64,000 nucleotides of DNA, taken from assembly GCF_900113445.1 (NCBI RefSeq), contig NZ_FOPJ01000012.1, positions 5,402 through 69,401 on the forward strand, in the 5' to 3' direction. The first letter of the stretch is position 1. Every line of letters begins with the position of its first letter. Source of the DNA: Corynebacterium spheniscorum. Lineage in GTDB: Bacteria; Actinomycetota; Actinomycetes; Mycobacteriales; Mycobacteriaceae. A program made the position numbers and the translations under genes. Positions 35,883 to 45,091 of this stretch are shown here, in pieces. The notes beneath the pieces are model-generated. The model had not been told where the DNA came from. It ran no database searches and saw only the letters and a program-made list of their open reading frames with translations.

Positions 35883-36791
35883 ATGGCTTTAAATTCGCCC
35901 AGTCCCGTGGTCCTTCAGGTTGAACCCTTTGGTGGCTCCACCCGCCGCCACAACACCTCCTTACCGCATCTGTACTGGGATGATGCTGCTGTCACGCGAG
36001 GCGAAGGTGTTTTTGAGACGCTGCTGATACATGATGGGAAGGTCGCGAATTTTCAGCGGCATATGAAACGTCTTCAGGCTTCGGCCACCCAATTGGGGCT
36101 AGCGGTCCCGGATGCGGAGCACTGGGGGCAGGCCGCGGCGGAGGCGGCGGCGGATTGGTGCGGGCAGATCCCGGGGAAGAAGAAACCCCAAGCCGCAATG
36201 ACGTGGACCTTAACCGGTGGGCGGGCGAGCACCGGAGTGCCGAGCGCGTGGATTACCGTGCGAGCGCTGAGTGATACGCAATTAAAACAACGCGAAGAAG
36301 GCGTAGCCGTGATGACTGCGGAGCGTGGGTTTAGCTTCCAGATTTCGCCGACGAAGAAGCAAAAACCGTGGGTCAGTTTGGCGGCGAAGTCTTTGAACTA
36401 CACCGCGGCGATGGCGGCACTGCGGGAAGGCCGCGCGCAGGGATTTGATGATGTGCTGTGGGTCGAGGGAGACCGCGTACTGGAGGCGGCGACCTCGAGT
36501 GTGGTGATTGTGAAGAAGGATAAGCGGCTGCGTAGTCCGGAGCCGGCGGGGGAGATTATTGCTGGGACCGCGGTGGCCGCACTTTTTGAGTTGGGGGAGA
36601 AGAAGGGCTGGCGCTGTAAGCACAAGGAGCTTTCGGTGTCGGACCTGTATGAGGCGGAATCGGTGTGGTTATTAAGCTCCGTGCGGATGGGGGCGCGGGT
36701 GACCCGGATTAACGATAAGGAGCTGGGAAGCCCGGGGAAGGACTCGTTAAAGGCAGTGCGGGGGCTGATTGAGGAGGCGTTGACGCGCTAG
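35883..36791 (+). CDS. pabC: Aminodeoxychorismate lyase (class IV PLP aminotransferase fold)
   Basis: A 302-residue PLP enzyme of the branched-chain aminotransferase/lyase fold. It shows DDAAVTRGEGVFETLLIHDGKV near the N-terminus, the PLP Lys in SLAAKSLNYTAAMAALREG, and GFDDVLWVEGDRVLEAATSSVVIV, which together favour 4-amino-4-deoxychorismate lyase, the p-aminobenzoate step of folate synthesis. D-amino-acid aminotransferase activity is the main alternative. A strong hairpin after the gene ends the transcript. Confidence 0.8.
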   Translation: MALNSPSPVVLQVEPFGGSTRRHNTSLPHLYWDDAAVTRGEGVFETLLIHDGKVANFQRHMKRLQASATQLGLAVPDAEHWGQAAAEAAADWCGQIPGKKKPQAAMTWTLTGGRASTGVPSAWITVRALSDTQLKQREEGVAVMTAERGFSFQISPTKKQKPWVSLAAKSLNYTAAMAALREGRAQGFDDVLWVEGDRVLEAATSSVVIVKKDKRLRSPEPAGEIIAGTAVAALFELGEKKGWRCKHKELSVSDLYEAESVWLLSSVRMGARVTRINDKELGSPGKDSLKAVRGLIEEALTR

Positions 36792-36862
36792 CGGGCGCTG
36801 TGTGGTGCGGGTGCAGTGGTACCGGGGTGCTGTGGCGTTGTGGCACCGTAGCGCTGGAAAAA

Positions 36863-36910
36863 ACGAACGCCACCGCGATAGCCCATAGGGAGCTAGGAGG
36901 TGGCGTTCGT
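36863..36910. terminator. Terminator between pabC and the nitrobindin-like gene
   Basis: ACGAACGCCACC (36863-36874) and GGTGGCGTTCGT (36899-36910) form a perfect 12-bp stem. On the minus strand six T residues follow, so it mainly terminates the nitrobindin-like gene and caps pabC as well. Confidence 0.85.
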
Positions 36911-36964
36911 CGCATGGTGTCGGGCTACTAGTGCCGACACCGCTTGTTAGTGTAGCTGCTTGGT

Positions 36965-37633
36965 TTAACCGGCGACTCGGTGGAGTTGGGCTGACATCCG
37001 TGGGTGCAGCTCACCATCGACGAGGCGCTCATCGACCCAGCCGAGATCATTGTTGGGGAGCAGGCCATAAAGACGCTTGCCGGGGCCTAAGGTGGTGGGC
37101 CCGGAGGCGGTGACCATGGTGCTGGCGGATTCCAGCTCCCAGGCGCGCTCGTTCATGGGTTGGCCATAAAATATTTCTACCGCGCCGGTGGAGTGCGTGC
37201 AGATGACTTCCATTTGGTCTTTGAGGTCGATGCGCCAAAAACCGGATTCGCGCTCGATGGTGCCGTGGGCGTTGCCTTCCTCATCGAGACGCCAGATGCG
37301 GGAATCATAGGTGAGGTAGTTCTCGCCATCGTGGGCGATGATCAGCTGCTGGCCGAAAGCGAATTGGCCATCTGCTGGGGTATCGGCTTGGCCTTCGCCG
37401 CGCCACACGCCAACTAGCGGCAGGAGGGCTAAAAGACCGTCGTGCAGGTTCGGGCCCTGACGAAGGTTGGCGGTGTCATCTTCGATGGGAAGATCGAAGA
37501 GTTCCTTCATGCCGGGGATATTCAGGTGCGCGGTTTTCTTCGCTGATTCCGCAGCTTGGTTGACTGCAGCATTCCCATCAAGGCGGGGGGTATCAGCTGG
37601 TGGGGTGGGCTGGTTATTATTCTCTTCGCTCAT
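36965..37633 (-). CDS. Nitrobindin-like heme-binding beta-barrel protein (DUF1794/FABP-like)
   Basis: About 222 residues. A polar, probably disordered N-terminus of some 45 residues (MSEENNNQPTPPADTP) precedes a ten-strand barrel domain. The hallmark G-x-W-x-G-x-G occurs as GVWRGEG, followed by YLTYDSRIWRLDEEGN and GFWRID. Nitrobindins bind ferric heme through a C-terminal His and react with NO or peroxynitrite; a His lies in ELHPRMSAQLHRVAG at the right place. The ATG at 37633 is the likely start, with 37642 as alternative. The partner is unknown; it diverges from the lipid-kinase-like gene. Confidence 0.8.
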   Translation of the reverse strand: MSEENNNQPTPPADTPRLDGNAAVNQAAESAKKTAHLNIPGMKELFDLPIEDDTANLRQGPNLHDGLLALLPLVGVWRGEGQADTPADGQFAFGQQLIIAHDGENYLTYDSRIWRLDEEGNAHGTIERESGFWRIDLKDQMEVICTHSTGAVEIFYGQPMNERAWELESASTMVTASGPTTLGPGKRLYGLLPNNDLGWVDERLVDGELHPRMSAQLHRVAG

Positions 37634-37710
37634 GGCGACCATGCTACTTGTTGGGGTGAATCGCCCGTGGGGCAAGGGCACTGAATCGAACTAAAGGTAG
37701 GCTAGGCGGA

Positions 37711-38757
37711 ATGAAGGTCCTCATGATCGCGAATCCGAACTCGACGAGCCAATCGCCCGCCTTGTTCAGCTCGATCGTCCCGACTTTGATGGAAGTCCCG
37801 GACCTGCATTTGCTGAGTAAATTCACGCACTATGCCGGGCATGCGGAAGAAATGTGCCGCGCCATTGTGGAGGACCCAGATTCCGATATTGACGCAGTGT
37901 TGGTGCTCGGTGGGGATGGCACCGTCAATGAAGTAGTCAATGGGCTTTTAGGGCCCGCAGATAAACCAGTGGAATCACGCCGCATCCCCGCATTAGCAGT
38001 AGTACCCACCGGATCAGCCAATGTTTTTGCTCGCGCCTTAGGTTTCCCGGCGGATGCCGAAAGTGCGGTGGAAACCCTGGCTGGGACCTTGGCGGGGAAC
38101 CTCACCCGCGATATCACCCTAGGTACCTGGAATGACCGCTGGTTTGCGGTGAATGCTGGCTTCGGCATTGATGCGGAAGTTATTGCCGGGGTGGAAAGAG
38201 CACGAAGCTATGGTTTTGCGGCTTCGCCTTTGGTGTATCTGAATGTGTCTTTGCGCGCCTGGATGCGGGCGCGCCGGGAACCCCCACAGATTTCTTTGCA
38301 GACACGCACCAAAGATGGTGAAGAGGTGGTTTGTGAGGATATTCCCTTGTGCGTGGCCTCCAATACCAACCCGTGGACCTTCCTCGGCCCGCTGCCGGTG
38401 GTCACGAACCCAAGGAACTCCTTTGATCGCAACCTGGGGATCTTTGGGTTAAGCGATATCTCTGGGATTAAGGGTGCTGCTGGGATGTTGCACCTGATTG
38501 GTTTTGGGTATCGCAAATATTTTGGGCAGTGGATTCGCCAAAATATGATCCGCGTGGATGATGTTGTGGAAGTGACACTGAGCTGCCATGAACCGCGGCG
38601 CTTCCAAGTAGATGGGGAATCAGCCGGGGTGCGCCAAAGCGTGGTGTTGCGTAGCGTGCCGGCGGCATTGAAGGTTTTTGCGCCGACGGTGGCGCACCAT
38701 AAAAAGTTTTCCCGCCGGCCCTGGCAAGTGGTCCGCGACCTGGTGCGCATCCGCTAA
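37711..38757 (+). CDS. Diacylglycerol-kinase-family lipid kinase
   Basis: A 348-residue YegS/DgkB-type kinase. The nucleotide motif VLVLGGDGTVNEVVNGLL near residue 75 and VVPTGSANVFARALGFP near residue 105 are the DAGK catalytic-domain signatures, and the C-terminal beta-sandwich has FQVDGESAGV. It probably phosphorylates diacylglycerol or a related lipid at the membrane; the substrate is not fixed by sequence. The end of the gene lies 6 bp from the convergent LmeA-like gene. Confidence 0.88.
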   Translation: MKVLMIANPNSTSQSPALFSSIVPTLMEVPDLHLLSKFTHYAGHAEEMCRAIVEDPDSDIDAVLVLGGDGTVNEVVNGLLGPADKPVESRRIPALAVVPTGSANVFARALGFPADAESAVETLAGTLAGNLTRDITLGTWNDRWFAVNAGFGIDAEVIAGVERARSYGFAASPLVYLNVSLRAWMRARREPPQISLQTRTKDGEEVVCEDIPLCVASNTNPWTFLGPLPVVTNPRNSFDRNLGIFGLSDISGIKGAAGMLHLIGFGYRKYFGQWIRQNMIRVDDVVEVTLSCHEPRRFQVDGESAGVRQSVVLRSVPAALKVFAPTVAHHKKFSRRPWQVVRDLVRIR

Positions 38758-38763
38758 ACCAGG

Positions 38764-39486
38764 CTACTTGGCGAGCGGGGCGAGTTTGGAGAACTCCAGG
38801 GCGGTATTGCGAACCTCGGCGGAAAAGCGGATGCTGCCGCCATCCAAGGTCACTGATTGTGCCTGGGAGGCAAGGGGAAGCTCGCGGGTATCAAACTCGT
38901 AGGTGAATGCCTCACGGATTTCTTCCTCGCGCTCAGGAAAATCAATCACCCGCGGGGTCATGCGGAACATCGGCCCATCAAGACGCAGCGCCACCACCAC
39001 CGAGATGGGGCGCTCAAATTTTTCTGGGGTACCGGTGAGCTTAGCTTCCGTGACAGAACCACCGGCAGGGGAAATGTCATAGGGGTTGGCGATATCGAGA
39101 TCCATGATCCCTAATTGACGCCCCAAAGACACCCCATCAAGACTGATGGTTCGGCGAAGTAACTCGGTTTGTGCACCTGCCAGATCACCGCTGAGCACCT
39201 GTGCCGGGGAGGCCTCAACATTGATGGCCTCGGTGCGGGCATTAACCATGCCGAAGGGTGGGAGATCAACGTCATACACATCCGCAGACACCTGCGGCAG
39301 CGTGCCGCTTAAAAGCGCGGCGGTATAGGGGGTGCCACCGGCGGATACTCGTGGCGCTACCTCTAAATTCGAGTAGTTTTCCACAATAGTGGCGATGCGT
39401 TTTTCCACGCGGATGGCAATAATCCCATCAGCTACCCACAAGATGAGCAGCAGGGAAGCGATGAGATAGAGGAGTCGGCGTGGCAC
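38764..39486 (-). CDS. LmeA-like (DUF2993) membrane-anchored lipid-binding protein
   Basis: About 240 residues with one N-terminal helix (LLYLIASLLLILWVADGIIAI) that acts as anchor or signal, then an extracytoplasmic beta-rich domain: VEKRIATIVENYSNLEVAPRVSAGG, LSGTLPQVSADVYDVDLPP. This pattern is DUF2993, which includes mycobacterial LmeA, a phospholipid-binding protein needed for lipomannan/lipoarabinomannan elongation. The frame is open to 39531, but ACGGAG before the GTG at 39486 gives a start just before the helix (VPRRLLYL). It is divergent from mshD with a 30-bp gap. Confidence 0.8.
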   Translation of the reverse strand: MPRRLLYLIASLLLILWVADGIIAIRVEKRIATIVENYSNLEVAPRVSAGGTPYTAALLSGTLPQVSADVYDVDLPPFGMVNARTEAINVEASPAQVLSGDLAGAQTELLRRTISLDGVSLGRQLGIMDLDIANPYDISPAGGSVTEAKLTGTPEKFERPISVVVALRLDGPMFRMTPRVIDFPEREEEIREAFTYEFDTRELPLASQAQSVTLDGGSIRFSAEVRNTALEFSKLAPLAK

Positions 39487-39516
39487 AAATACTCCGTGAA
39501 GGTAGCGTGGGTGAGC

Positions 39517-40368
39517 ATGGACATTAAGCAATATAACGAGTTAACAGATGAACTAGCCACTGCCGCTAAGAAGCTCTGCGAAGAGGTAGCCGCCCACGAT
39601 GGGGTAGAACCACTCAGCGAACAATTCTTATTAGGGCTTGATGACCCTCGGCTTGGGCACAAGCACTACCTGGCCTTTAAGGATGAGAAATTGGTGGGCG
39701 TGGGTGCGTTTGATGGGCAGTCCGCGGAATTAACGGTGCGGCCTGATGCCCGCAGGTTAGGTATTGGGGAAGCGCTGTGGCATGCGCTCGGAAGCGTGCC
39801 GACCTGGGCCCATGGGAATCTTCCCGCAGCCCAGGGTCTCGGGAAAAGCCTCGGGCTAGAAATTAAGCGGCGGCTTTTAGTAATGGAATTAACCGGGGAC
39901 GCATTGGCGCAGGTAGAAGGTGCTGATGGCCTGGTGAGCTTGGCGGAATACCAGGCGCCGGATGCGCAGGAACAATGGTTGAAGGTGAATAATGAGGCCT
40001 TTGATTGGCACCCGGAGCAGGGCGGATGGGACTTAGAGCGGCTTGCGCGCGCCCAAGATACCGAATGGTTTGACCCGGAAGATGTACTCTTTTTAGTGGA
40101 TGAGCGGGGAATTATGGGCTTTCATTGGTTGAAGGTTCATGGTGAAGGGCTGGGCGAGATTTATGTGGTGGGCCTGGGTAAACGTGCGCGCGGACGTGGG
40201 TTGGGGGACCCCTTATTGCGCGCCGGGATTGTGCATTTGCGGGATCAGCGCAAGGTCAAGCGCGTGATTTTGTATGTGGAGGATGATAACCAGCCGGCGG
40301 TGAAGGCCTATGAGAATTTAGGTTTTGAGATTGCCGAAGAACATGTGTTGTTTTCCCTGCGCACCTAG
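39517..40368 (+). CDS. mshD: Mycothiol synthase (cysteine N-acetyltransferase step)
   Basis: About 283 residues with two GNAT domains. The final step of mycothiol synthesis acetylates Cys-GlcN-Ins. The N-terminal GNAT domain has LTVRPDARRLGIGEALWHAL; the C-terminal, catalytic one has YVVGLGKRARGRGLGDPLLRAG and ends VKAYENLGFEIAEEHVLFSL. The bridge NNEAFDWHPEQGGWD is diagnostic for MshD. The ATG at 39517 (MDIKQYNEL) is preferred over the upstream start at 39496. Its presence supports an actinobacterium with mycothiol as its main thiol. Confidence 0.93.
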   Translation: MDIKQYNELTDELATAAKKLCEEVAAHDGVEPLSEQFLLGLDDPRLGHKHYLAFKDEKLVGVGAFDGQSAELTVRPDARRLGIGEALWHALGSVPTWAHGNLPAAQGLGKSLGLEIKRRLLVMELTGDALAQVEGADGLVSLAEYQAPDAQEQWLKVNNEAFDWHPEQGGWDLERLARAQDTEWFDPEDVLFLVDERGIMGFHWLKVHGEGLGEIYVVGLGKRARGRGLGDPLLRAGIVHLRDQRKVKRVILYVEDDNQPAVKAYENLGFEIAEEHVLFSLRT

Positions 40369-40412
40369 TTTGTTCTAGGTAAGCTTCCCAGAAACTGCGA
40401 AAGGGCCCGCAC

Positions 40413-43127
40413 ATGAACTGGGAAGCCGACATTGTTCTTGCTGATGGTGGGGTAGCGCACCTGCGGCGAGTGGAGCCGGAGGATCGCGAACGCTTCATTG
40501 AGTTTTATGATCGTGTATCCGATACCTCCAAGTATTTGAGGTTTTTTAGCGCGCACCCCACACTCGGCGAAGATGACCTGGACCGCTGGGTGAATGTGGA
40601 TCACCATGATCGCGTTACCCTGGTGATTACTGAACGCGACCGCATTATTGCCACCGCCCGCTATGAAATTGTGCAGCAATTTTTACCCGCGCGGGTAGGG
40701 GATGTGTCCTTCTTGGTACAAGACGATCACCATGGGCGCGGGGCCGCGAATATTTTATTGGAGCACTTAGCGCAGATCGGGCGCGAGTGCGGGGTGGAGC
40801 GTTTCTTCGCAGAGATGTTGACTCAAAACCGCTCGATGGTGCAGGTGTTTGTGCGCGCCGGGTACCTGGTGAAACCGGAGTTAGAAGATGGCTTCATCAC
40901 GGTGGATTTCCCGATTGATCCCACGCAGCGCTCGAAGGAAGTGATGTTGCAGCGCGAGCACCGCGCGGAGGCCAGTGCGATTCGGCGGCTCTTGGAGCCA
41001 CGGCATGTGGCGGTAGTGGGGGATGTAGAAGAGATGCGCAGCATTGTTGCTGGCATTGTGGACAGTGGTTTCCGCGGGGAGTTGCATGTGGTGACCAGCG
41101 CGGCGAGGGATGAGGCTGGGGTTGTGGAGGGGGAGGTTGCGGCCGAGCCTTCCTCGGCGGAGGAATCCTCCCTGGCAGAGCCCTCCCGCCCGCGTTCCGC
41201 CGCGAGCCTCCTCCAAGGTCTGCCCGGGGTAGTGGACCTGGTGGTGGTGGCCTATCACAAGGAAACCCTCGATGAGATCCTGGCGGCCGCCGCCGCGAAA
41301 GAAGCCCGCGGCCTAGTTGTTGTCGCCCAAGGTGGGAGCCCCGGGCTTCGCGGTGAAGAGATCCGCGAGTTCGTGGAAAAGGCGCGCTCCTATGGGTTGC
41401 GTGCTTTCGGACCCGCCTCCTTGGGGGTGATTAATGCCGACCCGCGAGTGCGGCTTAATGCCTCCCCGGCGCCCATGCCGCGCCCAGGTTCGGTGGGGCT
41501 GTTCACGCAATCGGCGGGTGTAGCCACCTTGGCGCTTGCCCGAGCCATTGAGCGCCGCTGTGGGTTGAGCACCTTCATCGCCACCGGGGCGTTTGCGGAT
41601 ATTACTGCTAATGACGTCATCCAATTCTGGGCGGAAGATGCCGATACCCAGATCTGTCTTTTATCCCTAGATGCCATTGGTAACCCACGGAAATTCTTCC
41701 GGGTTCTTAGGCGCCTGGCCTTAGAAAAGCACGTGGTGGTGTTTACTCCTTCGCGGGCATTGGGCACCGCTCGGCACTATGACCTTCCCGGTTTGATCAG
41801 TGCCCCAGCTGGGGCTTTGGATGAAGTGATTAGCCGCTCTGGGGCGATGGTGGTGCAACGCCGCGACACCATGTTTGATATCGCGCAGATCCTGGCGCGC
41901 CAACCTCTTCCCCGCGGAAGGAAAGTTGCGCTGATCGCCAACTCCAAGGGCTTGCTCAGCCAAATGCACCAAGCCGCGCTGCGCTTTGATCTTCAACCAG
42001 ATCCGCGGATGAGCCACGGCAGCACTCTTGCCGAAGCCACCCAAGAAGCCCTCGCCGAACCAGGGGTCCACGCGGTACTCGTGGCAGTGGTGGATATCCG
42101 CGGCGAGAACACCCAAAACTATTATGAGCTGCTGCGCGAACTCGCTGCCGGCACTACCCGCACCCCGCTGATTGCTTCTTTTGTGGGCTTTAAACAACCG
42201 CACACCTTTGGTGCCCGCAACCCCGAAAGCGCGGAAGAACAAGGCGAACTGCCTATCTTCGCCACCTACGCGGATGCCTTGGAGGCGATCTCTTTGATTC
42301 GCCGAAATGAAGAGATGCGTGCCGCGGCCCGCCCCACGGTGGAAGAACTGGAAGAACGCCATGACCTGCGGGAAGAGAAAGTCCTGCAGATGGTGGCCGA
42401 GATGAACTTAGAAGAAGCGCGCGCCGCCACTGATGAGGAATGCGCTGCGATTTTAGCGGCCTATGGGATTGACCTGGTGCCCTGGGTGCCAGTGGAAAAC
42501 CTCGAAGAAGCCACCGAGGCGGCTGCCGGCATGGGGTGGGGCGTGGTGCTTAAAGCACTTAGCCCAGTGGTACGTGGCCGCCCGGAGCTTTCCGCGGTGG
42601 TGCGTCACATTGGGGATCCCACCAGCATGCGCCAAGCCTGGGCCTCGCTTGGGCGTATTGCTGTGGAACTTGGGGTCGCCGGAGAACCAGACCCCAGCGT
42701 GCTTCAACCCGTCATTCAGGCAACCGTGCCAGCTGGTGCATCCCTATCCATGCGCGCTATTGAAGATCCTGTGCTTGGCCCCATGGTCAGTGTCGGTGCA
42801 TCCGGGCTGGCCTCTGATTTGGTGGGGGATCGCGCCTGGCGGGTACCACCTTTAAGGCGAAGCGATGCCAGCGCCATGTTGGAACAACTCGCGGCCGCGC
42901 CCATCCTGCACGGCTACCGCGGGGCCACCCCCTCCCGGCTCGATAGCATCGAGGACCTGCTCATTAAGCTCGCGCGACTGAAAGATGATATCGCCGCCTT
43001 AGTGGAAATCGAGCTCACCCCCGTGGTGGCCAGCGCCGATAACACCTACGTGGTGGGCGCCCGGATGCGGGTCGCCCCGCTATCTACTGAACGTGATCCC
43101 CTCGCCCGCGGACTTTCAGCCACATGA
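40413..43127 (+). CDS. GNAT / NDP-forming acyl-CoA synthetase fusion, likely protein lysine acyltransferase
   Basis: A 904-residue fusion. GNAT domain first (about 10-165; acetyl-CoA loop FLVQDDHHGRGAANILLEHLA), then a CoA-binding Rossmann domain (about 185-335, interrupted by an acidic serine/proline-rich insert SSAEESSLAEPSRPRS), succinyl-CoA-ligase-like segments (QSAGVATLALARAIE) and an ATP-grasp region (EEARAATDEECAAILAAYGIDLVPW onward). This is the PatA/Pat architecture with GNAT at the N-terminus; the ligase part of known members is catalytically dead and senses acetyl-CoA. They acetylate a lysine in acyl-CoA synthetases. The gene overlaps the AcuC-like gene by 4 bp (ATGATG/TGA), a writer-eraser pair. 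Which proteins are targets is inference. Confidence 0.87.
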   Translation: MNWEADIVLADGGVAHLRRVEPEDRERFIEFYDRVSDTSKYLRFFSAHPTLGEDDLDRWVNVDHHDRVTLVITERDRIIATARYEIVQQFLPARVGDVSFLVQDDHHGRGAANILLEHLAQIGRECGVERFFAEMLTQNRSMVQVFVRAGYLVKPELEDGFITVDFPIDPTQRSKEVMLQREHRAEASAIRRLLEPRHVAVVGDVEEMRSIVAGIVDSGFRGELHVVTSAARDEAGVVEGEVAAEPSSAEESSLAEPSRPRSAASLLQGLPGVVDLVVVAYHKETLDEILAAAAAKEARGLVVVAQGGSPGLRGEEIREFVEKARSYGLRAFGPASLGVINADPRVRLNASPAPMPRPGSVGLFTQSAGVATLALARAIERRCGLSTFIATGAFADITANDVIQFWAEDADTQICLLSLDAIGNPRKFFRVLRRLALEKHVVVFTPSRALGTARHYDLPGLISAPAGALDEVISRSGAMVVQRRDTMFDIAQILARQPLPRGRKVALIANSKGLLSQMHQAALRFDLQPDPRMSHGSTLAEATQEALAEPGVHAVLVAVVDIRGENTQNYYELLRELAAGTTRTPLIASFVGFKQPHTFGARNPESAEEQGELPIFATYADALEAISLIRRNEEMRAAARPTVEELEERHDLREEKVLQMVAEMNLEEARAATDEECAAILAAYGIDLVPWVPVENLEEATEAAAGMGWGVVLKALSPVVRGRPELSAVVRHIGDPTSMRQAWASLGRIAVELGVAGEPDPSVLQPVIQATVPAGASLSMRAIEDPVLGPMVSVGASGLASDLVGDRAWRVPPLRRSDASAMLEQLAAAPILHGYRGATPSRLDSIEDLLIKLARLKDDIAALVEIELTPVVASADNTYVVGARMRVAPLSTERDPLARGLSAT

Positions 43128-44290
43128 TGCGCCGCGAAAAGAAACGCCCGCTCCTGGTCTATGGGGAGGCGCTGGATCACTATAGCTTCGGGCCCTTCCA
43201 CCCCATGGGGCCGCGCCGGGTTCGCCTGGCCATGCACCTCGCCGAAGCCTTGGGGGTGCTAGACCACTTCGACATTATGGAACCCCCACCGGCGCGCGAC
43301 CGCCTGCTGCGCCTGGTGCATAGCGATGACTACCTCCAGGCCTTAGCTAGTGGGGAGCCGAAACCAGAACTAGGGATCGGGGATGCCGATCACCCCGTGG
43401 TTCCGGAGCTACCGCGAGTAGCTGCCCGCGTGGTATCCGCCACCGTGGCGGCCGTGGAAGAGGTATGGGAAGGCCGCTATGACCGTGCCGCAAATATGGC
43501 CGGCGGCCTGCACCACGCCCATGAAGGTTCCATGAGTGGGTTTTGCATGTTCAATGATGCCGCGGTGGCCATTAAGTGGTTGCTTGATCGCGGCGCTAGC
43601 CGGGTGGCTTACCTGGATCTTGATGCGCACCACGGTGATGGGGTGGAAAAAATCTTTTGGGATGACCCCAGGGTGCTTACTATCTCGGTGCATGAATCAG
43701 GGCTGCATCTTTTCCCCGGCACTGGCTTCGCTAATGACATTGGTGGGCAGCGCGCCTTAGGCACCGCGGTGAATGTGGCTCTTGAGCGCCACACCGCGGA
43801 TCTTGATTGGTTGCGGGCCGTGCACGGCATTATCCCGCCGCTATTGCAGGTCTTTAAACCAGAGATCATTGTTAGCCAGCACGGTGCTGATGCTCACCGT
43901 GCTGACCCGCTAGCGGATCTGGATTTATCCATGGATGCCATGGCCCGGGCTTATCGTTCGGTGGCTAGCTGGGCTGATCGTTTTGCTGGCGGCAAGTGGG
44001 TGGCCATTGGTGGTGGCGGTTATCTGCGCGATTCCGCGGCGCGCGCCTGGACCCACACCCTAGCGGCGATGGCGGATATGCCTTTAGAGGCCGCGCACCC
44101 CACCCCGAAGGATTGGGCGCAGGTAGTCCAAGGCCCCGTTGCCGCCACCATGGGCGACCCCGGGGCCGAAGGATTATTGGCGCATTATCGCCCTGAACGT
44201 GTGCTCACTGATGCCCCCGGCGCCCCCATGGTGGCAACCTCCCGAGCGGTGTTCCCCTACTGGGGGTTGCGCCCCTACCACCAGAGCTAG
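43124..44290 (+). CDS. acuC: AcuC-like class I histone-deacetylase-fold protein deacylase
   Basis: A 388-residue arginase/HDAC-fold enzyme. Zn ligands and charge relay are visible: HPMGPRRVRLAMHLAE, GGLHHAHEGSMSGFCMFNDAAVAI (the His pair and tunnel), VAYLDLDAHHGDGVEKIF (Asp and His ligands), SQHGADAHRADPLADL (Asp ligand) and AIGGGGYLRDSAARAW. AcuC of Bacillus removes acetyl groups from acetyl-CoA synthetase. Overlap with the acyltransferase gene means the opposite activities are made together. Acetylpolyamine hydrolysis is the main alternative for this fold. The symbol is by family resemblance. Confidence 0.88.
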   Translation: MMRREKKRPLLVYGEALDHYSFGPFHPMGPRRVRLAMHLAEALGVLDHFDIMEPPPARDRLLRLVHSDDYLQALASGEPKPELGIGDADHPVVPELPRVAARVVSATVAAVEEVWEGRYDRAANMAGGLHHAHEGSMSGFCMFNDAAVAIKWLLDRGASRVAYLDLDAHHGDGVEKIFWDDPRVLTISVHESGLHLFPGTGFANDIGGQRALGTAVNVALERHTADLDWLRAVHGIIPPLLQVFKPEIIVSQHGADAHRADPLADLDLSMDAMARAYRSVASWADRFAGGKWVAIGGGGYLRDSAARAWTHTLAAMADMPLEAAHPTPKDWAQVVQGPVAATMGDPGAEGLLAHYRPERVLTDAPGAPMVATSRAVFPYWGLRPYHQS

Positions 44291-44319
44291 GAGCGGAAGC
44301 AAGGAGCCCGGGTAGCGCT

Positions 44320-45078
44320 CTAACGCGGGGGCATCCGCAGCGCGCCGTCGAGGCGGATGGTTTCTCCATTGAGGTAATCATTTTCCGCCAAGGCCACCAC
44401 CAAATCCGCGAACTCCGTAGGCTTCGCCATGCGCTTCGGGAACACCACCCTGGCCTGCAATTCCTCCCGGAACTCCTCGGTAATCCCAGCCATCATGGGG
44501 GTCTCCACAATGCCCGGCGCAATGGAATTCACGCGGATCCCCAACCCCGCCAAATCACGCGCCGCAGTAATGCTCAAGGCATGCACCCCGCCCTTACTGG
44601 CGGCATAGGCGGCCTGCCCAACCTGCCCTTCAAAGGCAGCCACAGATGCAGTGGTCACCACCAACCCGCGTGCCCCATCCTCATTAATGGGTTCCTGCGT
44701 GGACATCACATCGGCCGCCGCCGCCATGACACTAAAAGTGCCCACCAAATTCACATTTAACGTAGTGGCAAACAGCCCCACATCATGGGTGCCCTTGCGC
44801 CCCACAATCCGCGCCGAAGGACAAATCCCCGCGCAGGTCACCGCCAACCGCAAAGGCGCAGCTTCGGCAGCCTGGCGCACAGCCTGACGTACCTGTTGCT
44901 CATCGGTGACATCCGTGGCGATATAAGTAATGTTGTCTGCCGCTTTGCCTTCGATGCTTTGCTCGAGATCGAGGGCGAAGACATGCACGCCCCTGGCGGC
45001 TAGCTCGGCACAGGTTGCCGCGCCTAATCCTGAGGCACCTCCTGTGACAACAGCTGAGGTGGTGGAATCAAGCTTCAT
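44320..45078 (-). CDS. SDR dehydrogenase, 3-hydroxyacyl-CoA (HSD10-like)
   Basis: A 252-residue short-chain dehydrogenase. NAD(P) loop VVTGGASGLGAAT, DVTDE with VTCAGI, active site VVTTASVAAFEGQVGQAAYAASKGG (Ser, then Y-x-x-x-K), and a C-terminal LNGETIRLDGALRMPPR that closely resembles type 2 3-hydroxyacyl-CoA dehydrogenases, enzymes that oxidise short straight and 2-methyl 3-hydroxyacyl-CoAs. GGGGAGAA before the ATG at 45078 sets the start, though the frame is open to 45132. It follows the acyl-CoA dehydrogenase gene by 13 bp on the same strand, so both act in one pathway: desaturation, then (after hydration) oxidation. Confidence 0.87.
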   Translation of the reverse strand: MKLDSTTSAVVTGGASGLGAATCAELAARGVHVFALDLEQSIEGKAADNITYIATDVTDEQQVRQAVRQAAEAAPLRLAVTCAGICPSARIVGRKGTHDVGLFATTLNVNLVGTFSVMAAAADVMSTQEPINEDGARGLVVTTASVAAFEGQVGQAAYAASKGGVHALSITAARDLAGLGIRVNSIAPGIVETPMMAGITEEFREELQARVVFPKRMAKPTEFADLVVALAENDYLNGETIRLDGALRMPPR

Positions 45079-45091
45079 TAGGTTCTCCCCT

